Assembly (NCBI RefSeq): GCF_014023125.1
Contig: NZ_CP048914.1
Span: 1,206,698 to 1,270,697, forward strand
Reading direction: 5' to 3'
DNA length: 64,000 nucleotides
Origin: Candidatus Xianfuyuplasma coldseepsis
Lineage (GTDB): Bacteria; Bacillota_I; Bacilli_A; Izemoplasmatales; Izemoplasmataceae
A program made the translations under genes and the position numbers. Below the pieces are notes generated by a model. The model saw nothing but the letters and a program-made list of their open reading frames with translations. It had not been told where the DNA came from and did not search any database. Shown in pieces: positions 43,057-52,068 of this stretch (positions are counted from its first letter, which is position 1; each line of letters starts with the position of its first letter).

Positions 43057-43286
43057 ACTTTGGTGACTGGATGTATGTATTAATTGGAGGCTACCTCATT
43101 ATCATGGGGTTAACAGGAATCAACTTAACCTTGATTTGGATAACGTTTACGTTACGAATTAAATTCATTGATATGGAGTATATCTACGGTCGAACAGGTG
43201 CACGAGTGATCTTTATTCTCCTCGGTGCAGCACTCTTGGTCTTTCGATTTGTGCTCAGTAAATATCTATTCTCATTTGGACTATAA
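43053..43286 (+). CDS. small integral membrane protein
   Basis: This 77-residue protein has two membrane spans (about 5-30 and 50-70) joined by a charged loop (KFIDMEYIYGRTGAR). Its ATG overlaps the rluF stop, so it is translated by coupling. I do not recognise the family. An SDR gene follows after 11 nt. Confidence 0.6.
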   Translation: MNFGDWMYVLIGGYLIIMGLTGINLTLIWITFTLRIKFIDMEYIYGRTGARVIFILLGAALLVFRFVLSKYLFSFGL

Positions 43287-43297
43287 GAGGTGATAAC

Positions 43298-44044
43298 ATG
43301 CATGTATTTATAACAGGAGGAACCCGTGGTATTGGCCACGGATTAGTTCGTGAATTTTTGAAACAAGGACATCAAGTTTCCTATACAGGTACTTCTCAAA
43401 CAAGCATTGAAGCATCACAACAAAATCTTCAAAGACCTTTCCAAGCATTTATATGTGATGTCCGTGAGAAAACCCAAATCGTCTTGGCAAAAGAACAAGC
43501 CATCGCCTCCTTTGGACCAATCGATATCTGGATCAATAACGCCGGTGTCGATCAAGATCACAAAGTCGTTTCGGAATTATCGGATGTTGAGATTAAACGC
43601 GTGATTGACATCAACGTCACGGGGATGATGCTTGGTACCAGTGTTGCCTTAGAACATATGATTAAGAAGCAACAAGGAATTGTCTATAACATGGAAGGTT
43701 TGGGTAGTAACAATATGAAGATTCCCAAAACGTTGATTTATGGCAGTTCAAAACGATTACTTACGTATTTCTCACAAGGATGTAACAAAGAACTGAAAAC
43801 GTATAAAGAAGTATTTGTGGGGACAATGCAACCGGGAATGGTCTTCACTGAATTATTGCTTCGCAATATAGGTGATGGACAAAGAATTGCCCGAATATTG
43901 GGAAGTACAGTAGAAGAAGTCACACCGTTTCTTGTCAAACATGCACTGAAAAAGAAGCAACGAATTTCCTATCTAACAACCCGTAGAATTGTGTGGCGCT
44001 TTCTAACTCGTTCATGGCGTCCCCAACCATTACCAAAAAAATAA
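43298..44044 (+). CDS. short-chain dehydrogenase/reductase
   Basis: This 248-residue protein has the Rossmann motif TGGTRGIGHG, the structural motif NNAG, and the catalytic YxxxK (YGSSK). It is a classical SDR with an NAD(P) cofactor. The residue at the usual catalytic Ser position lies in NMEGLGS and is less clear. The substrate is unknown. It follows rluF and the small membrane gene in one transcript. Confidence 0.8.
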   Translation: MHVFITGGTRGIGHGLVREFLKQGHQVSYTGTSQTSIEASQQNLQRPFQAFICDVREKTQIVLAKEQAIASFGPIDIWINNAGVDQDHKVVSELSDVEIKRVIDINVTGMMLGTSVALEHMIKKQQGIVYNMEGLGSNNMKIPKTLIYGSSKRLLTYFSQGCNKELKTYKEVFVGTMQPGMVFTELLLRNIGDGQRIARILGSTVEEVTPFLVKHALKKKQRISYLTTRRIVWRFLTRSWRPQPLPKK

Positions 44045-44070
44045 CACCAATCTCATTGATTGGTGTTTTG
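44043..44070. terminator. convergent terminator
   Basis: AACACCAAT and ATTGGTGTT form a 9-bp stem between the SDR and the M20 amidohydrolase genes. Confidence 0.8.
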
Positions 44071-44071
44071 T

Positions 44072-45244
44072 TTATTTTAGAAATTCAAATGCTATATTGA
44101 CATGCATTGCCATACCGATTACGAATGATGATTCATCGACATCAAACTTGGGATTGTGATTATAATAAATGGTCTCTTGTTTCGGATCACGTCCACCTAA
44201 CCAGAAGTAGGAACCGGGTTTTTTCTGGAGATAGTAGGAAAAATCTTCACCGCCCATTGATGGTTCACTTGCCCACAGGGCATGGTCCTCGCCAACAACT
44301 TCTTTAGCGATATTCATAACGAAGTCACTCATCTTTGGATCATTAATTAGTGGGGGATAGGCTTCAATGATTTTCACATCCGCACGGCATCCATAACTGG
44401 ATGCAATTGATGTTGCGGTCGCTTCTAGTTTTTGAAAGATATCCATTCGTACATCGTTATTTAATGTTCGGATTGTACCGGTAAAGGTGACATCATCAGG
44501 TATGATATTAAAGGCCGATCCGCCATGGATTGTACAGACGGATATAACGGCACTCTCCAATGGGCTGATTTGACGAGATAAAATAGTTTGAATAGCTTGG
44601 ATAATGGCTGTAGCAGCAATGATAGGATCCTTCCCTGTATGGGGAGCACTCGCATGAGTACCTGTTCCTTTGACAGTGATTTGGAATTCATCGGGAGCCG
44701 CCATCGCTTCCCCTTTTTTGATAATGATATCCCCCCGTTTATCACGGGTTGTGATATGAAGACCAAAGACGCCGTCACAGTCGTCGATATGTCCGCCTTC
44801 TACAACATATATACCACCACCGGGCATTGGTCCTTCTTCGGCGGATTGAAAGATTAACTTAATCGTACCATTAAAGTCCTCGTTGTGATCGCTGAAGTAT
44901 TTGGCTGCACCGAGTAACATCGAGGTATGCGTATCGTGACCGCACGAATGCATTAAGCCATCGTTAAGGGATTTGTAAGGAACATCATTTTCTTCTTGCA
45001 TTTTTAACGCGTCAATGTCAGCTCGTAATCCAATGGTTTTTCCAGGTTTCTTTCCGTGGATTGAGGCAACCATCCCGGTTGTACCAATACCATCAATGAC
45101 ATCATATCCCCATTTGATGAGATAATCTTTAATTAGTTTTGAGGTGCGGAATTCTTGGAAACCTGGTTCGGGGTTCATGTGGATATCCCGTCGTGTCGTT
45201 ATCATAAATTCTTCATAGTCTTTAAAATGGTTGATTGGTAACAT
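44072..45244 (-). CDS. M20D-family amidohydrolase (N-acyl amino acid hydrolase type)
   Basis: This 390-residue protein has the M20D motifs GLRADIDALKMQE, HSCGHDTHTSMLLGAA (metal-binding Cys and His), QSAEEGPMPGG and a late MGGEDFSYYL. The start at 45244 has AAAGGAG upstream. The family includes hippurate hydrolases, N-acetyl-diaminopimelate deacetylase and IAA-amino acid hydrolases; the exact substrate cannot be fixed. It is a different branch from the anchored M20 enzyme at 28260. Confidence 0.88.
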   Translation of the reverse strand: MLPINHFKDYEEFMITTRRDIHMNPEPGFQEFRTSKLIKDYLIKWGYDVIDGIGTTGMVASIHGKKPGKTIGLRADIDALKMQEENDVPYKSLNDGLMHSCGHDTHTSMLLGAAKYFSDHNEDFNGTIKLIFQSAEEGPMPGGGIYVVEGGHIDDCDGVFGLHITTRDKRGDIIIKKGEAMAAPDEFQITVKGTGTHASAPHTGKDPIIAATAIIQAIQTILSRQISPLESAVISVCTIHGGSAFNIIPDDVTFTGTIRTLNNDVRMDIFQKLEATATSIASSYGCRADVKIIEAYPPLINDPKMSDFVMNIAKEVVGEDHALWASEPSMGGEDFSYYLQKKPGSYFWLGGRDPKQETIYYNHNPKFDVDESSFVIGMAMHVNIAFEFLK

Positions 45245-45332
45245 AAGTTTCTCCTTTATAGCGACATTAGATATTGTCAAATAGATAAAACGTAGTGTTC
45301 GTTTAAATTATATCATAGCCAGTGAATTAAAG

Positions 45333-45361
45333 TTGTATTTTTTAAGATAGTATACTATAAT
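45333..45361 (+). promoter_or_regulatory. gltX promoter
   Basis: TTGTAT (45333-45338) and TATAAT (45356-45361) are 17 nt apart, only 24 nt before the start codon. This leaves no room for a T-box leader. Confidence 0.7.
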
Positions 45362-45384
45362 TGTTACGGTCAGGAGATGATAGT

Positions 45385-46803
45385 ATGAGTGTACGCGTAC
45401 GCTATGCACCAAGTCCGACAGGACATTTACATATTGGAAATGCACGAACTGCTTTATTTAACTATTTGTTTGCGAGAAAACACGGTGGAAGCTTTGTCGT
45501 TCGGATTGAAGATACCGATACCGAACGCAATGTTGAAGGTGGTGTCGAATCGCAACTGAAATATTTGAAATGGCTTGGTGTCGATTGGGATGAATCTATT
45601 AATAAAGACGGGGGTTATGGCCCTTATCGTCAATTGGAACGCTTGGATATCTATCAACAATACGCCGATATGTTAGTTGAGCAAGGGCTTGCATATAAAT
45701 GTTATTGTACCCCTGAGGAATTAGAAGCTGAACGCGAAGAGATGAAAGCCCGTGGTGAAGATAAACTTCATTACTCCCGGAAATGTTTACATGCTCCCGA
45801 ACAAGACAAACCGTATGTATTACGTTTTAAAGTTCCAGAGAACGAAGAATATACCTTCCATGATATCGTCAAAGGAGAAGTCACCTTTAGGAGTGAAGAC
45901 ATTGGCGACTGGGTGATGATGAAAAACAATGGCATTCCAACGTATAATTTTGCCTGTGTTATTGATGATCATTTAATGGCAATTACGCATGTTTTACGTG
46001 GAGAAGATCATATCACCAACACGCCAAAGCAATTGATGGTTTATAAAGCACTCGGATGGAATGCACCAACCTTTGGACATATGACGTTAATTGTCAACGA
46101 TCAAAACAAAAAGTTATCAAAACGGGATTTTAGTATCTTACAATACATCGAACAATACCAAGAACTCGGTTATTTGCCCGATGCTTTATTCAACTTTATC
46201 TCGTTATTGGGATGGTCGCCCGAAGGTGAAGAAGAAATCTTAAGCCATGATGAGTTCATCGAGAAATTTGATGAAGCACGATTAAGCAAATCACCAGCAA
46301 AATTCGATAAAGAGAAGTTAACCTATATCAACAATCGGTATATCAAAGAACTCAGTATCGAAGAAACCGTAGAACTTTGTATGCCCCACTTGATTGCTGA
46401 AGGTATTTTGGATGGAAAAGATGAAGACTGGGTGTTTAGTCTAGTCAGTGTCTTTAAAGATCGGATGAGTTATGGAAAGCAAATTGTCGAACTCTATGAC
46501 GAATTCTTTGAACAAGAATTCACTCTCGATCAAGAAATGACAGCATTTTTAGCACAAGAAGGTGTCAACGAAACCTTGTTGGCATTTAAAGAGTTGCTAA
46601 TCGATGTGGACGAGTTTACCGCAGCAAACATTAAACCGTTAATCAAACAAACCGGTAAAATCAGTGGCGCTAAAGGAAAACTTTTATACATGCCACTTCG
46701 GATTGCAACAACAGCAAGTATGCACGGACCGGATTTGCCACAAGTTCTTGCCTTGCTTGGTAAAGAAACGGTTATTGAACGCTTAGAATCTGTTATTCAA
46801 TAA
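45385..46803 (+). CDS. gltX: glutamate--tRNA ligase
   Basis: This 472-residue class I synthetase has the HIGH-type motif [19 protein letters not shown] and the KMSKS-type motif KKLSKRD. A CxC...C zinc-type insert is visible ([11 protein letters not shown] to SRKCLH). The C-terminal anticodon-binding region ends with [26 protein letters not shown] precedes the ATG. It loads glutamate on tRNA-Glu and, if non-discriminating, also tRNA-Gln. The next gene downstream carries a copy of its C-terminal tail. Confidence 0.95.
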   Translation: MSVRVRYAPSPTGHLHIGNARTALFNYLFARKHGGSFVVRIEDTDTERNVEGGVESQLKYLKWLGVDWDESINKDGGYGPYRQLERLDIYQQYADMLVEQGLAYKCYCTPEELEAEREEMKARGEDKLHYSRKCLHAPEQDKPYVLRFKVPENEEYTFHDIVKGEVTFRSEDIGDWVMMKNNGIPTYNFACVIDDHLMAITHVLRGEDHITNTPKQLMVYKALGWNAPTFGHMTLIVNDQNKKLSKRDFSILQYIEQYQELGYLPDALFNFISLLGWSPEGEEEILSHDEFIEKFDEARLSKSPAKFDKEKLTYINNRYIKELSIEETVELCMPHLIAEGILDGKDEDWVFSLVSVFKDRMSYGKQIVELYDEFFEQEFTLDQEMTAFLAQEGVNETLLAFKELLIDVDEFTAANIKPLIKQTGKISGAKGKLLYMPLRIATTASMHGPDLPQVLALLGKETVIERLESVIQ

Positions 46804-46829
46804 ACTGTGCTCGCTGCACAGTTTTTTTG
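46803..46829 (+). terminator. gltX terminator
   Basis: AACTGTGC and GCACAGTT arms followed by TTTTTT; the left arm starts at the stop codon. Confidence 0.8.
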
Positions 46830-46837
46830 AACTCTAT

Positions 46838-46865
46838 TTGGCAACTTTGATTTTTTCGATATAAT
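46838..46865 (+). promoter_or_regulatory. promoter of the ferredoxin-GltX-tail gene
   Basis: TTGGCA (46838-46843) and TATAAT (46860-46865) are 16 nt apart, so the gene is transcribed independently of gltX. Confidence 0.6.
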
Positions 46866-46883
46866 AGAAGTGGAGGTGGTACC

Positions 46884-47426
46884 ATGAAAATCCTCGTTTG
46901 TAAGAACAAACACTGTCGCAACAACCAAACCGAAGAAACCTATAAAGAATTGATGAACTATGTCGAAGACATCGAATTCATGCATTCATCATGCATGGAT
47001 TTGTGCGATTATGGACCCAATGTACTAAGCTTTCCAGACTGCACTTTTTACCAAGGTGTGACCAAGGATCGAGTCGAAGATTTGATTCATCAACAAGCCG
47101 ATGATTTACGTCACCCTAAAGAACGCTTGTATGATGAATCAATGGAGATCTATTACTCCGATCCGATGCATCGTCGTACGGTAAAGTTGTTTCGCTGGCA
47201 CCTCGATAAACTAGGTGATTTTGAGTGGCGAACTATCCGCGAGTCCATCTCCATTTTCAAAGATAAATACGATATTCGTGGCATGGCTCTAACCTTCCCT
47301 GTTAAGATGGCATTGATTGGAACAACAAGAGGTCCAGACCTTCCGAAAATGCTTCAATTCATGGGAAAAGAGCTCGCATTTCAGCGAATTGATCAGTATT
47401 TATCGGACAACAAATATCGGATATGA
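46884..47426 (+). CDS. [2Fe-2S] thioredoxin-like ferredoxin fused to a GltX C-terminal-type domain
   Basis: In this 180-residue protein, residues 1-75 match thioredoxin-like [2Fe-2S] ferredoxins: cysteines 6, 11, 37 and 41 (CKNKHC and CMDLCDYGPNVL) and the FYQGVTKDRVEDLI end. Residues about 98-176 match the last 78 residues of GltX, including ALTFPVKMALIGTTRGPDLP against [20 protein letters not shown] and LQFMGKELAFQRIDQYL. That tail is part of the anticodon-binding region, so a tRNA-related or GltX-binding role sensitive to redox or iron is possible. GGAGG is located before the ATG. Gene order next to gltX supports origin by duplication and fusion. Confidence 0.75.
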   Translation: MKILVCKNKHCRNNQTEETYKELMNYVEDIEFMHSSCMDLCDYGPNVLSFPDCTFYQGVTKDRVEDLIHQQADDLRHPKERLYDESMEIYYSDPMHRRTVKLFRWHLDKLGDFEWRTIRESISIFKDKYDIRGMALTFPVKMALIGTTRGPDLPKMLQFMGKELAFQRIDQYLSDNKYRI

Positions 47427-47459
47427 ACACTTTATCTCTTTAACGTAAAAAATATTTAT

Positions 47460-47488
47460 TTGCATTTCAAAATAAATTTGGGTATAAT
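47460..47488 (+). promoter_or_regulatory. csp promoter
   Basis: TTGCAT (47460-47465) and TATAAT (47483-47488) are 17 nt apart; a short leader of about 38 nt leads to the csp gene. Confidence 0.65.
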
Positions 47489-47532
47489 ATTCAATAAGAA
47501 ATAGAGAAAGAAAAGGAGATTTTTACATTTTT

Positions 47533-47730
47533 ATGACAGGAACAGTTAAATGGTTTAATTCAGAAAAAGGTTATGGATTCATTACGAACGAAGAAGGTCT
47601 TGACATTTTTGTTCATTTTACCGCGATTCAAGGTGAAGGATTCAAAACATTAGAAGAAGGTCAAGAAGTTGAATTCGAAGTAGTGGAAGGCGATAGAGGA
47701 CCACAAGCTTCAAACGTAACAAAACTTTAA
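47533..47730 (+). CDS. cspA: cold-shock domain protein
   Basis: This 65-residue protein is a complete cold-shock OB fold with the RNP1 motif KGYGFIT and RNP2 motif DIFVHF. It binds single-stranded RNA and DNA as an RNA chaperone. AAGGAG lies 12-13 nt before the ATG, a rather long spacing. The gene has its own promoter and terminator. Confidence 0.93.
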   Translation: MTGTVKWFNSEKGYGFITNEEGLDIFVHFTAIQGEGFKTLEEGQEVEFEVVEGDRGPQASNVTKL

Positions 47731-47740
47731 TGAATGACCG

Positions 47741-47768
47741 AAAACAGGAGAGAAATCTCCTGTTTTTA
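47741..47768 (+). terminator. csp terminator
   Basis: AAAACAGGAGA and TCTCCTGTTTT form an 11-bp stem followed by T. Confidence 0.85.
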
Positions 47769-47827
47769 ATTTGTTTTTTGTTCTAAATAATATATAATAA
47801 GTATGAACTAGAAATGAAGGTGTAATC

Positions 47828-49162
47828 ATGAAAATATTTAATTCTTTTACCAATCAATTAGAAGACTTTGTCCCCGTCCATCCGGGAAAAGTAAACATGT
47901 ATATCTGTGGACCAACCGTCTACAACTATATTCATATTGGAAATGCACGTCCGGTAATATTCTTCGATACCGTCAGACGCTATTTTGAACATCGGGATTT
48001 TGAGGTTACATTTGCTTCCAACTTTACCGATGTCGATGATAAGATTATCACCAAGGCCATCGAGTTGGAAACAACGGAACAAGAACTTGCCGAGAAGTTT
48101 ATAACCGCTTTTTTAAATGACGTCGAAAAAGTAGGGAGTATGACCGATTATATCAAACCACGCGTCACCGACTACATGGATAAAATCATTGTGTATATTC
48201 AAACCTTAATTGATAAGGGATACGCCTACAAAAGTGAAGGCGATGTCTATTTCCGGGTTGGTAAAATTGATGATTACGGACAACTGTCCAATCGCAACAT
48301 CGATGACTTAATCAGCGGTGCACGAATTGAAGTGAACGATAAAAAAGAGAATCCACTTGATTTCACCCTATGGAAAAAAACCGATGTTGGGATTACGTTT
48401 GATGCCCCCTTTGGAAGAGGGCGCCCAGGTTGGCACACTGAATGTGTCGCGATGATCGACAACATCTTTGGTGAAGAAATTGATATTCATGGTGGTGGGA
48501 GCGGACTCTTATTCCCCCATCATGAAAATGAAATCGCGCAAGCTGAAGCACTCCATGGCCACCATGTCGCAAAATACTGGATGCATAATGGATTATTAAA
48601 TTTTGGTGGCGGTAAAATGAGTAAATCCGACGGTAACGTCATTTTAGTCAAAGATTTAACCATCGATCCCAATGTGTTTCGTTTATTTACCCTATCAACC
48701 CATTACCGCAGTCCGATTAATTTTACCGACGATGTCTTAGATAATTACCAAACGGAGTGGGATAAAATTTACCGTGTGTACAAACAGTTGTACTTGAAAC
48801 TTGATTTGGCTGATCAACTCTATGGCAATGCCAAGATTGATCCGGATTTGCTATTGATATATAAAGACTTTCTAGCAGCTATGGATCAAGATTTTAATAC
48901 ACCCAATGCCATTACCGCACTCCAAGATTTAGTCAAAAAAACGAATCAATTACTCCGCACAAAAACCGATTTTGAAGTATTATTAAGTGCAAAAAAATTG
49001 TTTGATGATTTCTTTGATGTGTTTGGTTTAAAAACGGGATTACAACCACTTTCAAAAGACGATAAAGATTTGTACCACAAGTGGAATGAAGCACGTACCA
49101 ATAAGGATTTTGATACGGCTGATGAACTTCGTAATTTGCTGCAAGAAAAAGGAATCTTATAA
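47828..49162 (+). CDS. cysS: cysteine--tRNA ligase
   Basis: This 444-residue class I synthetase has CGPTVYNYIHIGNARP (zinc Cys and HIGH) and KMSKSDGN (KMSKS). Zinc ligands also occur at WHTECVAM and HHENE. The C-terminal domain is short, as in many Firmicutes. Its stop overlaps the ATG of mrnC by one base (TAATG). The cysS-mrnC order is common in Firmicutes. Confidence 0.95.
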   Translation: MKIFNSFTNQLEDFVPVHPGKVNMYICGPTVYNYIHIGNARPVIFFDTVRRYFEHRDFEVTFASNFTDVDDKIITKAIELETTEQELAEKFITAFLNDVEKVGSMTDYIKPRVTDYMDKIIVYIQTLIDKGYAYKSEGDVYFRVGKIDDYGQLSNRNIDDLISGARIEVNDKKENPLDFTLWKKTDVGITFDAPFGRGRPGWHTECVAMIDNIFGEEIDIHGGGSGLLFPHHENEIAQAEALHGHHVAKYWMHNGLLNFGGGKMSKSDGNVILVKDLTIDPNVFRLFTLSTHYRSPINFTDDVLDNYQTEWDKIYRVYKQLYLKLDLADQLYGNAKIDPDLLLIYKDFLAAMDQDFNTPNAITALQDLVKKTNQLLRTKTDFEVLLSAKKLFDDFFDVFGLKTGLQPLSKDDKDLYHKWNEARTNKDFDTADELRNLLQEKGIL

Positions 49163-49527
49163 TGTTGCAACACAGTGGCTTAACACTCGCTTATTTGGGC
49201 GATGCCCTATATGATTTGTTGGTTCGTGAACAGTTGATTGCCCAAGGGGAAACCAAAGTTGACGTATTACACAACCGGGCGATTCAATATACCAGTGCTA
49301 GTGGACAACATCAAGCGTATCGTTTGATTGAACCACATTTAACAGAGGAAGAACAAACGATATTTAAACGGGGTCGCAATGCAAAAACACAGCGGAAAGC
49401 AAAGAATCAGGACCTATCGGACTATCGTCAAGCCACAGGACTTGAAGCATTGTTTGGGTATCTCTATTTGGACAATCAAATTGAACGAATTGATGAGTTA
49501 ATGACGATGATTATGGAGGATCAGTAA
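49162..49527 (+). CDS. mrnC: Mini-ribonuclease III
   Basis: This 121-residue protein is an RNase III catalytic domain without the dsRNA-binding domain: LAYLGDALYDLLVRE with the catalytic Asp and TGLEALFGYLYL with the catalytic Glu. In Firmicutes it matures 23S rRNA. It overlaps cysS and the downstream GNAT gene by one base each, so the three are coupled. Confidence 0.92.
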   Translation: MLQHSGLTLAYLGDALYDLLVREQLIAQGETKVDVLHNRAIQYTSASGQHQAYRLIEPHLTEEEQTIFKRGRNAKTQRKAKNQDLSDYRQATGLEALFGYLYLDNQIERIDELMTMIMEDQ

Positions 49528-49991
49528 TGGATATTCGCTTGGTAGAACGAGATCGGTATAAACAAGAAATCGCTGCCCTTGTTCTACGGGATTTACCGGA
49601 ATGGTTTGGGATTGAGGAATCGACCAAAGAATACATTGAAACGGTTATCAAGTATCCATTTGTTGCAGCGTTTGATCACAATCTACCCATTGGATTTTAC
49701 TCAATTCGCAAGGAAAACGATAAGGTGCTCGATATGTATGTCCTTGGTGTATTAAAACAGTATCATGGCACTGGGGTTGGGACGAGATTGCAGGAATTTG
49801 TCAATCAATATGCGAACGATCATGGGTATGAGTATTTAATGGTACTAACCCTCGCTGAAAAGAAGCAAAACAAAGAATATTTGATGACAAGGAAGTTCTA
49901 TCTTAATCAAGGATTTATTGATTTCTACCAGAATGATGATATATTTGATTCACAGAATCCGTGTCAAATTATGATGAAGGCATTAAAATAA
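49527..49991 (+). CDS. GNAT-family N-acetyltransferase
   Basis: This 154-residue protein has the acetyl-CoA-binding motif A (VLGVLKQYHGTGVGTRLQEF) and a C-terminal FYLNQGFI strand. The substrate is unknown. The ATG overlaps the mrnC stop. Confidence 0.85.
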   Translation: MDIRLVERDRYKQEIAALVLRDLPEWFGIEESTKEYIETVIKYPFVAAFDHNLPIGFYSIRKENDKVLDMYVLGVLKQYHGTGVGTRLQEFVNQYANDHGYEYLMVLTLAEKKQNKEYLMTRKFYLNQGFIDFYQNDDIFDSQNPCQIMMKALK

Positions 49992-49992
49992 T

Positions 49993-50015
49993 AGGTGAGA
50001 AATCACCTTTTTTTC
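49993..50015 (+). terminator. terminator of the cysS-mrnC-GNAT operon
   Basis: AGGTGA-GAAA-TCACCT followed by TTTTT. Confidence 0.8.
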
Positions 50016-50078
50016 TTTGCATTAATTCGTGGGAAAGATTAGTGTAGATGGTATAATAAAGGAAAGGAGTGATGTGAT

Positions 50079-50822
50079 ATGCTTATCGCCGCAGGAATCA
50101 TTTTTACGTATTTTTTGATCTTTTTTATCGTTGCTACCATTATTAAGAACAATAGTATTGTCGATATCGGATGGGGTCTTGGTTATGTGGTAACGGTATG
50201 GATATTATATGCGATTTATCAACCCCAGTCGTGGCTTGTATTGGTACTAAATATTATGGTATCGCTATGGGGATTGCGTTTGTTTTACTATATCTTAAAA
50301 CGCAATGTATTTCAGGAAGAGGATTTCCGCTACAAAAACTGGCGTAAAGCCTGGGGTAAATACGTTATCCCTAGAGCTTTTGTTCAAGTGTTTATGTTAC
50401 AAGGGTTCTTCATGTATGTGATTGGGTCCTCTGCGTTTTATGCGAATGTCAATGATGTAACATGGAATCCCCTAAGCATTATTGGGATGGGCGTATTCCT
50501 TTTGGGGTACCTCTATGAAGTCGTTGGTGACGCACAATTAAAAGCGCATATAAAACATCACAAAGGAACGTTAATGACAACGGGCTTATGGAAATACACA
50601 AGACATCCCAACTACTTTGGAGAAAGCGTGTTGTGGTTTGGGATTTTTATGACCGCATGGCTTTCTGGCGTACCGTGGTTCTTTGTGATTGGTCCACTAA
50701 CGATAACGTTGATTCTGTATTTTATCAGTACACCATTACTTGAAGAACGGATGCAGAAAAAAGACGGATGGCAAGCGTATGTAGCAACAACCAATAAGTT
50801 CTTCCCAGGAATGAGAGATTAA
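50079..50822 (+). CDS. DUF1295 (steroid 5-alpha-reductase-like) membrane protein
   Basis: This 247-residue protein has about six membrane segments. The C-terminal motif TTGLWKYTRHPNYFGE and TPLLEERMQKK identify the DUF1295/ICMT-like family, which binds NADPH or SAM-type cofactors in its relatives. The substrate is unknown. AAAGGAG is located before the ATG, with TATAAT a short distance upstream. The photolyase gene starts 1 nt after the stop. Confidence 0.85.
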   Translation: MLIAAGIIFTYFLIFFIVATIIKNNSIVDIGWGLGYVVTVWILYAIYQPQSWLVLVLNIMVSLWGLRLFYYILKRNVFQEEDFRYKNWRKAWGKYVIPRAFVQVFMLQGFFMYVIGSSAFYANVNDVTWNPLSIIGMGVFLLGYLYEVVGDAQLKAHIKHHKGTLMTTGLWKYTRHPNYFGESVLWFGIFMTAWLSGVPWFFVIGPLTITLILYFISTPLLEERMQKKDGWQAYVATTNKFFPGMRD

Positions 50823-50823
50823 C

Positions 50824-52068
50824 ATGAACGTTGAGAGAGTAGAAGTATTGCGGGCATCGAACAATCACAACGATCGCATTGTGTACCTAATGACAAGTAG
50901 TTTTCGAGCTCACAACAATCATTCGTTGGAACATGCCTTAGAATATGTTCATGCGACCAATAAAGAACTTACCATTATTCTTTTTAAACAACCGGAGGAA
51001 AATCCGCGTAATCATGAATTCTTCTTGATGGGGATTCACAACTATCAAGAGGTATTTTCCCCAGTTAGTAGAACGATCCATTACTTTGAATCGTTTACGG
51101 ATGAGATGAAAGACATACTTTCATCCGCATATCATATTGTGAAAGATCGTGCCTATCTACTCGAAGATAAGGCGATCGAACAAAAGGTTATTGACATCGC
51201 ACAAACGAACGATGTTGGATTATCGCTCGTAGAAAGTGATGTATTTGTACCAGTCCGTGCAGCATCGAACAAAGAAGAATATGCTGCATCAACGATCCGT
51301 AAGAAAATCATGTCGAAGCTGGAAGATTTTAACGATCCGATTCAAACGACATTAACCTGGCTTCAAGGGGAAGAAGATGCTCTTGGTGTCTTAATGGATT
51401 TCATCAATGAAAAACTAGATCATTATGTCGATCGTAACGATCCTTCGAAGAACTATACATCTGGTTTATCACCCTATTTAAAATACGGCTTTATCTCACC
51501 ACTCACGATTCATAATGAAGTTGTTTACTTTGAAGGTGAGAGCACGGACAATTTTATTGAAGAACTGGTTGTTCGTCGAGAACTGGCATACAACTTCGTT
51601 TACTACAACGAACAGTACAATCAATTTGAAGGGATTACCTACCAATGGGCCTACGATACGATGGCAGAACACCTTCAAGATGATCGCAAGTACCTCTACA
51701 CCAAAGAAGACTACCTCAATTTTGCGACACACGATCCCTACTTTAATGCCGCCATGAAAGAAATGGTTGTTCTTGGAAAAATGCATGGGTATATGCGGAT
51801 GTACTGGGCAAAGAAAATTATTGAATGGTCGAAGACTTATAAAGAAGCGTACGACATTGCGATATCACTCAATAATTATTACTTCTTGGATGGGAATACC
51901 CCTAATGGCTACACAGGTGTTGCGTGGTGTTTTGGTAAACACGACCGTGCTTGGGCATCGCGTCCGATTTTTGGAAAATTACGGTATATGAATGCGAATG
52001 GATTGCGACGTAAGTTCAATATTGATGAGTACGTCGATACCATGGAAAGGTTGGTACAGAATGAATAA
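50824..52068 (+). CDS. phrB: class II CPD photolyase
   Basis: This 414-residue protein matches class II photolyases: LSPYLKYGFISP, the FAD-binding region WAKKIIEWSKTYKEAYDIA, NNYYFLDGNTPNGYTGVAWCFGKHDRAW split across residues 350-378, and FGKLRYMNANGLRRKF. It repairs UV-made cyclobutane pyrimidine dimers with light energy. It overlaps the DUF523/DUF1722 gene by 8 bp and follows a DUF1295 gene; all three probably form an operon. A light-exposed habitat at some stage is implied. Confidence 0.9.
   Translation: MNVERVEVLRASNNHNDRIVYLMTSSFRAHNNHSLEHALEYVHATNKELTIILFKQPEENPRNHEFFLMGIHNYQEVFSPVSRTIHYFESFTDEMKDILSSAYHIVKDRAYLLEDKAIEQKVIDIAQTNDVGLSLVESDVFVPVRAASNKEEYAASTIRKKIMSKLEDFNDPIQTTLTWLQGEEDALGVLMDFINEKLDHYVDRNDPSKNYTSGLSPYLKYGFISPLTIHNEVVYFEGESTDNFIEELVVRRELAYNFVYYNEQYNQFEGITYQWAYDTMAEHLQDDRKYLYTKEDYLNFATHDPYFNAAMKEMVVLGKMHGYMRMYWAKKIIEWSKTYKEAYDIAISLNNYYFLDGNTPNGYTGVAWCFGKHDRAWASRPIFGKLRYMNANGLRRKFNIDEYVDTMERLVQNE

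Noticed and set aside
46868-46886. T-box-like sequence (AGGTGGTACC) before the ferredoxin-GltX-tail gene
   Set aside because: It is the ribosome binding site next to the ATG; the promoter at 46838-46865 leaves no room for a T-box stem I or an antiterminator.
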